Shown piece after piece: positions 31,661 through 42,759 of a stretch of 64,000 nt of DNA. The position numbers and the translations under genes are program-made. Below the pieces are notes generated by a model, which saw only the letters and a program-made list of their open reading frames with translations, made no database searches and had not been told where the DNA came from. How positions within the stretch are numbered: the stretch's first letter is position 1; the number at the start of each line of letters is the position of its first letter. This DNA is from Bactericera cockerelli (Eukaryota; Arthropoda; Insecta; Hemiptera; Triozidae): NCBI GenBank assembly GCA_024516035.1, contig CM044962.1, forward strand, positions 4,402,131 to 4,466,130, given 5' to 3'.

Positions 31661-31935
31661 AAAAAAAAAAAATAACCCTGTGACCATGACCACGTAACCC
31701 CATTCACATAAAAGTTCACACCGACCGACCACTGTGAATGATCAATTTCCCTCTGTTAAACATCCCAGAGCAGTGTATTTATACCTCAAATTACGCGCCA
31801 GTTCTGTTAAAATTCAGCCAACTTTGAATTTTCCATCATGATTCAGAAGTGTTTTTTTGAGCTTTGTGTGTACTGCGTTCATTGATCTTTAAAGTAATAT
31901 AAATGAGCTTTCTTTTTTCTAAATCTAAACATAAT

Positions 31936-32331
31936 AGGGTATTTTTTTAACTAGTGATACGCAGAATTGCAATTGTAGAAGTACTTTAAATTCAAGAAAG
32001 GGAAAAAAGGGAAAAATCAAATTTTCGAAAAGTATTGAACTTATGATTAAATATCTCTCTGGTCTTTCAATATTTTTTTATGCAACCAACTGCATTCGAA
32101 GGGAAATATGCATGACTATCCATACATGAAGTCAAAAATTACTTACTGGCTATCATTTCTTAAAAAAACGTGCATCGATCCAAGTGACCTCTAGACCTGT
32201 GGGAAAAACAGGGATTTGGCCATAACTCTTTAACAAAGCAAAATGCCCCACTGCAAGTTTCGCTCATATGATAGTCCACGGTGGGCTGAACCTACCCTCA
32301 AAATATTTGCATCTGTATACGGGACACCCTG
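31936..32331 (-). repeat. Right arm of the long inverted repeat
   Basis: Reverse complement of 26144-26538. It ends with CCCTG next to TA (32332-32333). Confidence 0.85.
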
Positions 32332-32339
32332 TATATACA

Positions 32340-33040
32340 AAATATAAACTTATTTGCTCCAAAAACAAAGCAAAAAAAATACCGGAGAAATGTCTCGTCC
32401 ATAGAAAGGACTACTTGGGCAATTATTTGAATTGAATAATATTTATAATAAAATTAATTTTTTATTTTGATCATTATTTTCCTTTTCTTTTTCTGGATAT
32501 TTTTTCTTTTTTTTTTTTAAAAAAAAAACTCTTTTTATTAAACTTGATTTTGTATTAAATAATTATTTTCCAACCTATCCATGTTTTGTCATATTAATTT
32601 TATTTCCTTTTTTTGATGTTTTTTTTTTTTGATTGGGAGTCAGGTCCAGCCGGTTCGCGGTAAATGGATTTTTTTTATATAGTGAGATTAATATGTATAG
32701 TTGTATACAAAAATACTTCTTATAGTACAGACTCAAACTAAGACTTAGAAGTCCCTTTTTTCGCATTAAATATTCTAAAATAAATCGAATATCACATATA
32801 TAAATTATAGTGATGAAAATTGGGCTCAATTTACTAAAAATATATAGCTTTGATTTGATTTATCATTGCTACTGTATGGTCCTTTCGAATTGAAAAATCC
32901 CATAGTTGAATTCTAAAATAAGAAAATTTTGCTGTCACCCTGAAAATTTCTCCCCCCCCTGAAATTTTCTGTTTAGTTCTGTCTTTCTGGTTAATTAAAA
33001 GCGAGCGGCCGTTGGCACAACCACCCCAAACTCTCTCTCT
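32340..33040. other. AT-rich, no gene
   Basis: Homopolymer T and A runs and no domain-like frame. Confidence 0.45.
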
Positions 33041-33200
33041 GTCTCTCTTTTTCTTCTATGTACAACCCCAACCCCAACCTCTCTCTCTCTGTCTCTCTTT
33101 TCTTCTATGTACAACCCCAACCCCAACCTCTCTCTCTCTGTCTCTCTTTTCTTCTATGTACAACCCCAACCTCTATCTCTCTTTTTCTTCCATGTCAAGT
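33030..33200. repeat. Minisatellite, 49-bp unit
   Basis: About three and a half copies of CTATGTACAACCCCAACCCC plus AACCTCTCTCTCTCTGTCTC plus TCTTTTCTT. The last copy lacks one CCCCAA step. Confidence 0.9.
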
Positions 33201-33259
33201 GTCAGATTTTACAATTAAGGATTTATTTTTTAAGGCGAAAAAATAGCTTTCGAACAACC

Positions 33260-33492
33260 TCTTTTTCGCTGTATCTCCCTCCTTCTCTCCCCCTCCCTCT
33301 CTCTCTCTCCCTCTTTCCCTGCCTCCCTGCCTCCCTGCCTCCCTCCCTCTCTCTCTCTCCCTCTCTCTCTCCCTCTCTCTCTCCCTCTCTCTCTCCCTCT
33401 CTCTCTCCCTCTCTCTCTCCCTCTCTCTCTCCCTCTCTCTCTCCCTCTCTCCCTCCCTCTCTCCCTCCCTCCCTCCATCCCTCTCTCCCCTC
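33260..33492. repeat. CCCTCTCT microsatellite-like array
   Basis: Regular CCCTCTCTCT octamer-decamer units. The Ser/Pro/Leu frame (+) and Arg/Glu/Gly frames (-) are artefacts. Confidence 0.95.
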
Positions 33493-33659
33493 AACACTTT
33501 TCTTGGGCCATTTTTTAAGGAGCTTTAAGAAGAAAAATTTTCCGTCTGAAAATGTGCATGAAAGACACTTAAGTCTTCACAATAATGAAAAAGTAAGGGA
33601 AAAAAATTGAAAGGAGTTAAAAAAAGCCCCGAAAATTATGCAGGGGGCAGAAATAACTC

Positions 33660-33692
33660 GCTACAAGAGAGATAGATAGAGAGTGTGAGTGA

Positions 33693-33736
<44 letters not shown>

Positions 33737-34480
33737 GAGAGTAAGAGAGCGAAAAAGAGATTTAGGAGAGAGGGCGAGAGAGAGGGAGGGAGAGAGAGAG
33801 AGGGCGAGAGAGGAAAAGAGAGAGTTCGAGAGAAAGAGAGCGAAAAAGAGAAAGAAAAAGAGAGAGGAAAAGAGAGTGAGAGAGAGAAAGAAAGAGAGAG
33901 TGAGAGAAAGAGAGTAAGAGAGCGAAAGAAAGAGAGAGAGAGAGAGAGAGAAGGAGATTTAGGGGAGAGAGAGGGAAGAGAGAGAGCGAGGGAGAGAAAA
34001 ATATTTAGGAGAGAGAGAAAGAGAGAGAGAGATTTAGGAAAAAGAATTAACGAAATAAGAGAGTAAAAAGAACATTCGATTACAAAATATCACGAACATT
34101 GCGTAATACCTAAAATCCTCTAATTAGTTCATAGAACACAAGTGTGTACAGAGTATGTTGATCAATGATCATGTATCTAGTGATAGAGAGGTGTGAAGCG
34201 GGAGGGAGGGAGGGAGAGATGGGGTGGTGTCAAAGGGTAGAAAGAGAGGAGGGGGGGGGGAGGGAAGCACTAAGTGAAGGATGAAGGAGATGAAGAAAAA
34301 GAAGGGAGGGAGAGTTAGCGTTAGGATAAATAGATAACGGGAGGAGGCGAATAAGGGAAAAGTAGAGAGAGAGGGGAGTTAAAAACGCACGAGAGGGGTA
34401 AGCGGGTAAACATAAAGAGAGAGGAGGGGAGAGGGAAAGATTGAGGAGGAGAAGGGGAAGTATTTCAAGGATTGTGGAGT
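33660..34480. repeat. GA-rich tract
   Basis: Long imperfect (GA)n with GCGA, AAAG and TTTAGG interruptions, then a GGGAGG region to 34480. A short unique patch lies at 34060-34190. Confidence 0.85.
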
Positions 34481-34639
34481 GGGAGACACTTTATTTATTC
34501 TTTATTTATTTGATTTTACAGGTAGGTACATACAGTACAAGGTGAAAGCCTCTATTACAATGTATCCTACCTATTTAAAGAACAAACTATTCAATAGTTT
34601 GTTACAAGAAAAAGAAAAACATACATAGATAAAAAGAGG

Positions 34640-34735
34640 GGGAGAGGGAAGGATTTCAGGGAGGGGGCGGATTACAGGGGGCGCGGGATTACAGGGGGGG
34701 GGGATTACAGGGGGGGGGGGGGGCAGGATTAAAAG
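34640..34735. repeat. G-run repeats: GGGATTACA units
   Basis: GGATTACAGGGGG-type units repeat four to five times, with G runs up to about 14 bases (34710-34723). Confidence 0.85.
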
Positions 34736-34832
34736 GATTAAGGGGCGGGGACGAGCTCCAAGGATACTTGAGGATAAACAGCAAGTACGTGAGATAATGG
34801 AGCTGACGAGGATTAGGGACGCCGAAACTGTG

Positions 34833-34925
34833 CGTGTGTGTGTGTGTGATGTGTGTGTGTGTGATGTGTGTGTGTGGATGTGTGTGTGTGTGTGTGTGTG
34901 CGTGTGTGTGTGTGCGTGTGTGTAT
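34833..34925. repeat. GT microsatellite
   Basis: (GT)n with TGATGTG and CGTG interruptions. Confidence 0.95.
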
Positions 34926-35144
34926 CGGTGATGTAACGAGTGACGGGATTCAGGCAAGTCCTTGATTGGAAAACAGAAAGAGTTGAGCAACTTGTATACA
35001 AAGATTTGAGAAGTTTGTCATATTCTCACACGTCCCTTCTTTATTGGAGATTGAATTCAGTTTTGGTTACAGATGTTTGCAAGGGATACCTTTTCTGGTG
35101 CGCTCGTGTTGACCCAGCACCTAAGTGGGAAGTAGTAATATTGG

Positions 35145-35358
35145 TAATAATAATAACACTGTTTAATGGAAGGTAACCACCAGGCGAGGTTAATACTTAA
35201 AGCATTTTCTACCACCCAACCGAGTCTCATTATTATGTGGTTACAAACTCAAATTAATGAAGAAAAATTCATGCATTGGGTGTCACTTGAACTATCGGAT
35301 CCCTTCGCTTTATGGATATCTAGACTAACGTCTTAACCATCTGATTACCAATGCACTG
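35145..35358 (-). repeat. SINE-C copy (tRNA-derived)
   Basis: The minus strand has a head with TGCATTGGTAATCAGATGGT and a body with CATGAATTTTTC, TTAATTTGAG and GGTAGAAAATGCTTTAAG, ending at the ATTATTATT tail. Best copies: 39333-39553 and 45393-45610 (+). Confidence 0.8.
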
Positions 35359-35359
35359 T

Positions 35360-35975
35360 GGTAAACTCTTTTTTGAAATTTATTTACATAAATCACAAAA
35401 GGGCGGGATCATTGCTGAGGAAATCTATACCATCCAACTCATAGAAGTATTATCACCTTAGTAGCATCCCCGGATGACACTTCAGGTGACCCGGATTCGA
35501 ATACCGGAGGTGTCGGAATCTTTTAAACTCCGGATGTCGGGGCCTACCCTAGCCTCGTGCGGACAATAGCCTTATTTGTAGAGTACTACCCACTAGAAAT
35601 TGTGACCTAATGACACAAAAAACTATCTCTCTATTCGATTTCAGTATAAAATAAAATACTGTTTTACTCTTATAATACTGAGAATTCTTTTATAATTTGA
35701 GCACTATTCGGTACTTCGAATTCCACTCCTTTATTTTGATTTATATTTCAGGTGGTGCAATGAACAGGGTGGACACGATTGACGAGTAATTTATTTTCTT
35801 TTTATCGTTTTCCTTCTATTTATATAATTTATTTTCTATATATGATATAAAATAAATAAAAATGACCATGCTCGTAGGAAAGTCAAGTTTTATGATTAAA
35901 AAACATGAAACATTTGAAATCGGAGCAAAAACCAACACAATACTTCCGATTTCTAATATTAGAAATTTCTCGAAA
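35360..35975. other. Unassigned, no gene
   Basis: Some short repeated motifs (CCGGATGACAC, CCGGATTCGAATACCGGAGG near 35468-35512) but no coding frame or known family recognised. Confidence 0.4.
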
Positions 35976-36067
35976 ATAAAATTTTTATTTTATTTTTTAT
36001 TATACAATAAACGGATTACAAAAGATCCTTTTCTAACTATTACATTAAAATATTTATTTGTTGATTT

Positions 36068-36280
36068 TATAAGATACAAGCGGGCTGTCGCCCGCTTTGC
36101 GGGCCGAGGCATGGCCGTGAAAGCAAAAAATTCTTTTTCGCCAATGGCAGGTGTTGTAGTGGGAATTTCGAAAAAAATCCCGTCTTATTGCACATCTAGA
36201 CTACAAGAAAAAGTTACCTACCAGTGATGATCAGTCAGTCAGTCAGTCAGTGACTTTGACATTTATATATTAAGATTTTG
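36068..36280 (+). repeat. Short interspersed repeat with CGGGC hairpin head and CAGT tail repeats
   Basis: It starts GCGGGCTGTCGCCCGCTTTG, which can form a hairpin, and contains AAAATTCTTTTTCGCCAATG and CCCGTCTTATTGCACATCTA. (CAGT)n lies at 36230-36251 and the end reads ATTTATATATTAAGAT. A second copy in reverse orientation is at 59051-59265. Ends of this kind occur in Helitron-like or RTE-derived repeats; the class is not settled. Confidence 0.7.
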
Positions 36281-38030
36281 TTAAGAAAGAGCAACAGGAA
36301 CCACACACATGTATTTTAGGTTGTATTTTATATTCCAACAAAAATATTGGGAGGAGTTCTAACGAAATAATTTTATTTTTTAATGCGGAGGACGGATAAA
36401 GTACATATTTCAAAAGAGGAAGAATTCCGATAAGAAGGATTTAAAAAAATATTCACACGATAAAATAAAGTGAAAAAAAGCACTCTTTGTTTGGTACATA
36501 AAATGGTTTTTACAATTAAGAAAATATGAAGAAAAACGAAAGGGCGGGGTTATTGTCATTGGCTATCTCTTCCACCCAACCCTTAAAACTACTACTTAAA
36601 CAGCTTTTTTTAAATTATTGAATCACTTTTATACTCGTACATATGTCTAGGATTCGAATTTTAAACATATAAAATCCTAGACATATAAAAGTGTTTCAAA
36701 TATATATTCACACCAGGATAATTCATTTAAACACCATGTTCAAAAAATAAACCAGCGTTCCTAAAATTATCCAACGGTTGGGATGAACAAAACCCAACAA
36801 GCTACTGAGGCAGGTAAAAAGCAAGAAGAGACAATTACTCCATGCTCCATGCCCACCCGGTATACTTGAGTGTATACAAGTCGATTAAAATAATACCCCG
36901 CTAATAACAAAAGAATCCCGGGGGGGAGGGGAGGGAGGGGGGGGGGGAGAAACAGGGTGGTAAAAACGGAGGGGGGGGGAAGAAAGACCGGGGGAATAAG
37001 GGAAATAAAAAAAAAACGGAAAAGGTATTTTTTTCATTCTCCTCCAGCTTAAACTTGCAGGCAATTCATTACGAGGGAAAATCCGGCACGGATTACCTCC
37101 CCACCAAGGCGAGGTGGTGTTGAGAGGAAAGACAGGGAGGGGTAAAAGCTACTTGTGAAAGGTTTTATTTTTGCGAGAGGGAAAAAATACCCCAACAGGG
37201 CAAACAGAGATGTTAAGAGAGAGAGAGAGAGGGATGAAAGAATGAGGTTTAGCGGAATTTTAATGGAGCTATAAAGATCCATTAGTGTTTTTAAATAGAA
37301 CATTATGAAGTTATAATTGCGTTTTAGTGATACTTCTTAATCATTGGTAGAGGATGACCGATATTCGTAATTAGTCAATGATATTTTAAAAGATGAGTGT
37401 TTTCATTTTTTTTTTTTTTGTATACAGAGGACCCATCCTAAGCCATTTTTAATTGACTTCTAAGATTTTGGCTGATAAGATATACTACCTTTTTTTAAAG
37501 TCTTTTGTTTCTTCATGAAATGCCAGTGTGAATCGTGTGATGCTCATATATTTCATTTCTTGGATGCTTTAGCTTAGACTCAGCTTATTTTTTTTTTTAC
37601 ACTTATTATTTGTGACAGTGTTAAAATAGTAAATTTTCTATTCTATCTAACTAAATGAATAAAGAAAATGGAAAACTAATGAAGAAAGAAAAAGAAAATT
37701 TGTGTTTATAAAAAAAAAGATGTACTCTTTATGTATTGATTGTTATGCTGTGTTTTTAAGCAACCTTCAAATATGTGGGCAGCACCGTTTTACAATAAAG
37801 CTGTATCTTTCTCTTCAAAATTTAACGTTGAAAATTTAGAAATTCAGGACTTGCAGCCATATTGGCACATTCCTGGCTCAACATTTTTTATTTTATTTTC
37901 AAGTGAATCGGATTTTTTGATCATTCATTTTGCCTCTTATCTTCAGATGAGTTGAGGTCAGTTGTGAAAAGTCGCCCGTGCAAAAATAATGTATGCGTCC
38001 CGGGGTCCTCCTCACTATAATAGATATCTG
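36280..38030. other. Mostly unassigned; one family L fragment
   Basis: 36540-36590 (AAAGGGCGGGGTTATTG ... TCTCTTCCACCCAACCC) is a family L tail fragment in antisense. A GAATTTTAAACATATAAAAT patch near 36655-36690 contains a short inverted repeat (CCTAGACATATAAAAG / CATATGTCTAGG). G runs lie at 36920-36980. No coding frame recognised. Confidence 0.5.
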
Positions 38031-38036
38031 GGCAAT

Positions 38037-38190
38037 CCGACCGACCTCAGTAGCTTGATCGATAAGGCAGCGGACTTGTAACCTGGAGGTCGGTGGTTCA
38101 AGTCCCGGTTTCAGCGTAAATTTAGTAAAGCGATTTTGAGTAGTTGTGATATCACGATAGTGATTAACACAAATATGATAACTTTTTGTT
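38037..38190 (+). repeat. SINE-B, best copy (tRNA-derived)
   Basis: The head runs GACCGACCTCAGTAGCTTG, CGGACTTGTAACCTGGAGGTC, with a perfect B box GGTTCAAGTCC (38095-38105). The body reads CAGCGTAAATTTAGTAAAGC, GTTGTGATATCACGATAGTG and ACAAATATGATAACTTTTTG. TTGTAAC sits where an anticodon loop would be. It is a pol III-driven non-coding retroposon; no other orientation preference is seen. Confidence 0.85.
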
Positions 38191-38194
38191 ATCT

Positions 38195-38800
38195 GGGTAA
38201 TCCGTGGTGAGAGATGGATGAGTAACTGGAGGAGGGAGAGGGAAAAAGAAAGGAAAGAAGAGGAGAGGGAGGGAGAGAGGGAAGGAGCAGGACTACCCTC
38301 ATAAAGCAGATACAAACACACACAATGAAAATATAATGTCCCCCAAGCAATAAACACTACACCCTCACCTCCCCCCTTTCCCCCCATTCTCTCTCTCCCT
38401 TTCCCCCCATTCTCTCTCTCCCCCTCTATTCCTCGCTAGTTCATATTCATCCCTATTTCAGCGCGAACAATAATGCCCCCCCCCCCCCCCAAATTCACCT
38501 CCATGCACCCCCACAATCTCTCCCAAATTGCTATTACCGTACATTTTCGGTACAATAATGGAGGGTATAAATTTTCGACAGGATTAGTGAACACCTACAT
38601 ATATATACGTATTTGATGTGGGGGGTTTTTTTAGCACTCGCAAATCCGCACAATGTTCTTTTTTATGTACAATGGTTCTACTGAAAGTTCAGATTTTTTT
38701 TTGCTCTGACTTAATATGAAACTATGGGAGCCCTTAAATAACTCCCCCCGCCCAAAATAAAGGTTTTAGATCAAAGTTTTTAACAAATCTACATGCCGAC
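38195..38800. other. No gene; purine patch and C run
   Basis: GGGAGAGGG tract 38230-38290, CT patch 38380-38430, C run at 38475-38490, and otherwise AT-rich DNA. Confidence 0.45.
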
Positions 38801-38807
38801 AGTAGTA

Positions 38808-39020
38808 TCTATTATTATTATTATTATGAAACACTTTATTAGATTTAAGAAGACATGTGTACAGTACAAATAATTATTATAACAATTAAAAAATGGAAAC
38901 AATAGGTACATACATTAACAACACAAAAGGAAAATGAATAGAAAAATAAATATAAACATATATGTCCTAACTAAAGGGCGGGGTTATTGCCTATGTCAAT
39001 CTCTTCCACCCAACCCTTTC
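38808..39020 (-). repeat. LINE 3'-tail family L copy (near full)
   Basis: On the minus strand: GGTTGGGTGGAAGAGATTG, CAATAACCCCGCCCTTTAG, then an AT-rich body and CTAATAAAGTGTTTCATAAT with ATA repeats. It parallels 63228-63416 almost base for base. Confidence 0.8.
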
Positions 39021-39122
39021 TAATAATCTATCGAAAGTATAGATTATTAGAATTACAGGTCAGGGTTTTTTGGCAATCTAATACCTAGAATATAGTAAAT
39101 CAGAACCTCGTGAAGATTTCCT

Positions 39123-39317
39123 CGGGCCTCAATTATGAAATAGGATTAGACTCTTAGTCTCAGGTTCGAACCCCGAGCCGACAAAAAAAACGGTCTTCAA
39201 AATTTTATTACAGTTGTCAATAGTGCGCTGTGATTGCTTGAAATTCCCACTAGAGAGCCTGTTAAGGGATAGGGTCCACTAAGATTAAATCCAAACCTGT
39301 TTCATAATTCGGCCCTA
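39123..39317. mobile_element. MITE-like element, family G
   Basis: The ends are imperfect inverted repeats: GGGCCTCAATTATGAAATAG and, in reverse, AGGGCCGAATTATGAAACAG. The interior has TGAAATTCCCACTAGAGAGC as in 44120-44283. No coding frame. Confidence 0.7.
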
Positions 39318-39332
39318 GGAGGTAATAGTATA

Positions 39333-39553
39333 ACCGATGCACTGGTATTGAAGTGGTTAACGCGCTAGTCTGTTAATCCAGATAGCGTTGGTTTGTTGTT
39401 TTGAATCTCACTCAGTGCATGAATTGTTCCTCATTAATTTGAGTCCGTGACCACATAATAGTAAAACTCAGAGGGTTAGGTAGTAGAAAATGCTTTGAGC
39501 ATCAACCTCGCCTGGTGCTTACCTTCCACTAAAGAGTATTATTATTATTATTA
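39333..39553 (+). repeat. SINE-C copy (tRNA-derived)
   Basis: Head GATGCACTGGTATTGAAGTGGTTAACGCGCTAG with a weak B box (GTTTTGAATCTC). Body CTCATTAATTTGAGTC and GTAGAAAATGCTTTGAGC, and tail TCCACTAAAGAGTATTATTATT. Confidence 0.85.
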
Positions 39554-39567
39554 AGAATATTAAGAAG

Positions 39568-39715
39568 AAAGTTATCATATTTGTGTTAATCACTTTCGTG
39601 ATATCACAACTCCTGAAACTCCCTTTACTAAATCTACGCTGAAACCGGGACTTGAACCACCGACCTCCAGGTTACAAGTCCGCCGCCTTATCGATCAAGC
39701 TACTGAGGTCGGTCT
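39568..39715 (-). repeat. SINE-B copy (tRNA-derived)
   Basis: Near-identical to 38037-38190 on the minus strand. It sits directly behind the SINE-C tail. Confidence 0.9.
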
Positions 39716-40029
39716 ATTATTATTATTATTATAAATACTGCTTGTACCTCGGCACATTCCAGTGAAATTTTCATTATCATTTAGACCATCTCCCTCTCCC
39801 TCCCCTCCCTCTCCCCTCCATCTCTATCATATTTCAAGGGTAAGGAAACATTTCATGCATGAGTTTTCACTTTTCATCAGTGCGGCTTACGCTAAGAGGC
39901 TTTGTTTCCTGGGCTTTCCTTAAATTACTTCGTGTACATGCGTGTATACCGATCAGCGGACCTCAACCTGTGGTAAACGTGACCCAATGCGGACCACAGG
40001 TTGAGTTAGTCTAAGAGACTTTCGTTTTC

Positions 40030-40490
40030 TGGGTGATTGCTTGGCGTTAGAGGCCATGTGCCTGACCACTAACTTTTTACTTATATCTACGCTTATATCT
40101 CGTGAACGGTAAAACCGATTTTGATGAAATTTGGTAAGTAAATGCGTATTAGCGTTTCACATCGTGCATTTATAGTTAATTTTTAGTAGAATTTCATTAA
40201 GCTCTGCTTATGAAGAAAATTCTAAATTTTGGACAAAAAAATTAAAAAATAAAGTCTACGACCTGCCGATACAGAATTTTTTGTAGAGTCTCGTATGTAA
40301 GAAAACGGTGTTCTACAATATAAAATTTGAAGAGAATCGGTTGAGAACTTTTGTAAATATCTACAAGTGATTCAGTAAAAAATCTCTGATTCTATACCGA
40401 TAATACATGTTGAAAATTTTGATTAACTTTCACGAGGAAGTATTGTACACAATGACACGTCCATAATTGGCAGTGTATTTTAGAGTGGAG
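40030..40490 (+). repeat. Interspersed repeat family I
   Basis: It includes ATCTCGTGAACGGTAAAACC, GAAGAGAATCGGTTGAGAAC and the end segment CACGAGGAAGTATTGTACAC plus CATAATTGGCAGTGTATTTT, shared with 23180-23425 (inverted) and 56700-56795. Confidence 0.6.
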
Positions 40491-40499
40491 CGTTCTTTC

Positions 40500-40880
40500 T
40501 TTTGTAAACACGAACAGTTCAATTTGTTAATTTGTAAAGAAAACCCCTTTCACTCTTCCGCCCTTGAATTCCCCTCTTCTCCTCTCTGTCTGAAAATTGA
40601 TCTGGTTCGAACTCCCATTTTATTGCAGAAAGGAGGTATTTTCCTTTCCGCTTTGAAGATGGCAATCTCTTCCACCCAACCTTTTGTCGGGTGAAAAGAT
40701 GTTCTTCCGGGAACCTCTCTCCACCCAACTCTTCTGGCGAGGTCTCCCTCAGTGGAAATATAGGGTACTTCGAGTCTTAAATTTAAGCAGCTTAAATTTG
40801 CATCTGAAAAAGAAGAACCCTTCCACACTGCGGAGAGAAATTTTCCTCTCGTTATTGAAGATTTTTTTTTTATTATTCAT
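40500..40880. other. Unassigned; short family L fragment
   Basis: GGCAATCTCTTCCACCCAAC at 40662-40681 is a family L piece. The small open frames here show no domain. Confidence 0.4.
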
Positions 40881-40881
40881 A

Positions 40882-41571
40882 CAGGGTGTCCAGTTTTTTT
40901 TTTATATAGAAAATTTCAGAATCAATTCTAGGGTTGGGTTGGGTTGGGTCCATAGGCGATAACCCCGCCCTTTAGCTAGGAGATATTTTTTTATATATAT
41001 ATTTTCTATTCTTTTTTATTGTATATATTGTTTGCATTTTTTTTTTTTTTTTTCATTGTTAAAATAATTATTTGTATGTACATAATGTCCATTTATATCT
41101 AATCAATCGTTGTATAATAATAATAGGGGACACTGTTTTTTCCTTTTCTTTTTTTATTTGACAAATGATCTTCACATATGATAATGAATGACCCGTCAGA
41201 AAAAAAGAAATTAAAGAAACGATTAGAAATTAGATATCAAGGTAATTTTTTTGATTTAAAATGCATTTAAAAAAAGTTGTTCTCTAACTTTTTTTGTATC
41301 TCTAACCAATCCAAAGGAACGGCCCTGCAGCCACAGATTGCGGCCGATTTCAACCAAAAGTTTCGTGGTTCGTCTGGTATATAACTCAGTTTTGAATGCA
41401 AATAGGTACAATATATTGGGTATTTCCTTCCAAATTTTACTCTATATTATTATACACAAAGACAAGAGAACCATTTTCACTTCCTTTCAACAAGTTTATT
41501 TTATTTTAGTCTAAGAATGTCTCCTGGAGTTGTCTCCTGGTTCTGAAATTCTAATATATTTAGTCACCCTG
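40882..41571. mobile_element. CAGGGTG-end miniature element with family L insertion
   Basis: Left end CAGGGTGTCCAG after TA, right end GTCACCCTG before TA. Sub-terminal AATTTCAGAATCAATTCTAG (left) pairs roughly with GGTTCTGAAATTC (right, inverted). 40936-41125 inside it is a family L tail (GGTTGGGTC ... CAATCGTTG). The right half resembles 58380-58566. Confidence 0.65.
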
Positions 41572-41591
41572 TAAACTTATTACGCAATATT

Positions 41592-41835
41592 CCGACCTCA
41601 ATAGCTGGATCGATTGGCCAGCGGACTTGTAACCTGTAAGACCGTGGTTCGAATCCCAGTCAAGTGTTTCACGCGCTAGTCAGGTAATCCAGGTAGCGCA
41701 GGGATCCGATTTCCTCATTAATTTGAGTTTGTGACCACCATAATAAATAAGACTCTGAGGGTTAAGTAGTAAAAAAAGCTTTGAGCACTAACCTCGCCTG
41801 GTGCTTACCTTCCACTAAAGAGTATTATTATTAGT
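41592..41835 (+). repeat. Chimeric SINE: SINE-B head joined to SINE-C body
   Basis: CCGACCTCAATAGCTGGATCGA to GTGGTTCGAATCCCAGT (41592-41655) is a SINE-B head with a B box (GGTTCGAATCC). From 41656 it continues GTTTCACGCGCTAGTCAGG, TCATTAATTTGAGTTTGTG and GCCTGGTGCTTACCTTCC, which is SINE-C to its tail. Confidence 0.75.
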
Positions 41836-42016
41836 TGTACTAAAAAAATTGGCTACAGATGTTTTGTAAAAGATACCTTCCGGTGCGTACGTGGTGACCT
41901 AGGACCTAAATGGGAAGTATTGTGTCACTTCTCGAATCCGGCTAACTTCTTCGACAAGGGTCGAAGAATTTTTTCGAATTAACAAGATTCTACTTTATCT
42001 ATAAAATTTCTATTAA

Positions 42017-42620
42017 TTTTATCATATTTGTGTTAATCACTTTCATGATATTACTATTCAAACTCGCTATTCAAACTCGCTTTACCAAATCCTCGCTGAA
42101 ACCGGGACTTGAACCACTGACCACCAGGTTACAAGGCCGCTGCCTTATCGATCAAGCTATTGAGGTCGGTCTACTTCCGACAGTATCTTTATTGATAGAG
42201 CAACCATTTATTCCCAAATAATTTCATACTCAAATATTGACTTTTTATTTTCAAGTCCCCCCACAAGGAAAAATAAAAACACTTTTCATCTTCCTGGTAA
42301 AAAATATTGTATTTACATATATAATCTTATGTAGTAAAGTAAAAGTTATCATATTTGTGTTTATCACTGTCGTGATATCACAAATACGTAAACTCGCTTT
42401 ACTAAATCTACACTGAAACCGAGATTTGAACCACCGACCTCCAGGTTACAAGTCCGCTGCCTTATCGATCAAGCTACTGAAGTCGGTCTACTTCCGAGAC
42501 CATCTTTATTGATAGAGCAACTATTTATTCCCAAATAATTTCATACTTAAATATTGACTTTTTATTTTCAGGTTCTTCATCTTCCTGGTAAAAAATATTG
42601 TATTTACATATAACAACCTT
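42017..42620. repeat. Tandem duplication of about 325 bp carrying a SINE-B copy each
   Basis: Unit 1 (42017-about 42335) and unit 2 (42343-about 42620) each have a minus-strand SINE-B (42020-42171; 42343-42491). Each continues with TCTACTTCCGA, TTTATTGATAGAGCAAC, ATTTATTCCCAAATAATTTC and GTATTTACATATA. The flanks beyond the SINE match, so this is a duplication of host DNA and not two independent SINE insertions. Confidence 0.85.
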
Positions 42621-42759
42621 ATGTACGAATATTTACTTCTTTATGAACAATTTATTCAAGTATATGTATACAAAATAATGTATAGGTACTGTAGAAACCA
42701 TTCAGTGGCTTCTAGATCGAAATCCAGTTTGTAATAAATCAGAATCAACCTCTTTCAAC

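Larger units (their letters stand above)
26144..32331. mobile_element. Long-inverted-repeat (foldback-like) DNA element, host of nested insertions
   Basis: The ends read CAGGGTGTCCCGTATACAGA (26144) and its reverse complement (to 32331), flanked by TA on both sides. The inverted arms extend about 395 bp (26144-26538 and 31936-32331) with scattered mismatches and small indels. The non-repeated interior (26539-26810 and about 31640-31935) has no transposase-like frame, so the element is non-autonomous or gutted. CAGGGTG ends with TA flanks recur in the elements at 40882, 57193 and 57412 and suggest a Tc1/mariner-type mover, but no transposase is present to prove it. The gypsy element and a LINE tail lie inside it. 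Confidence 0.8.

Noticed and set aside
40684..40962. 92-codon open frame
   Set aside because: It crosses the start of the CAGGGTG-end element and a family L tail; no domain is visible.
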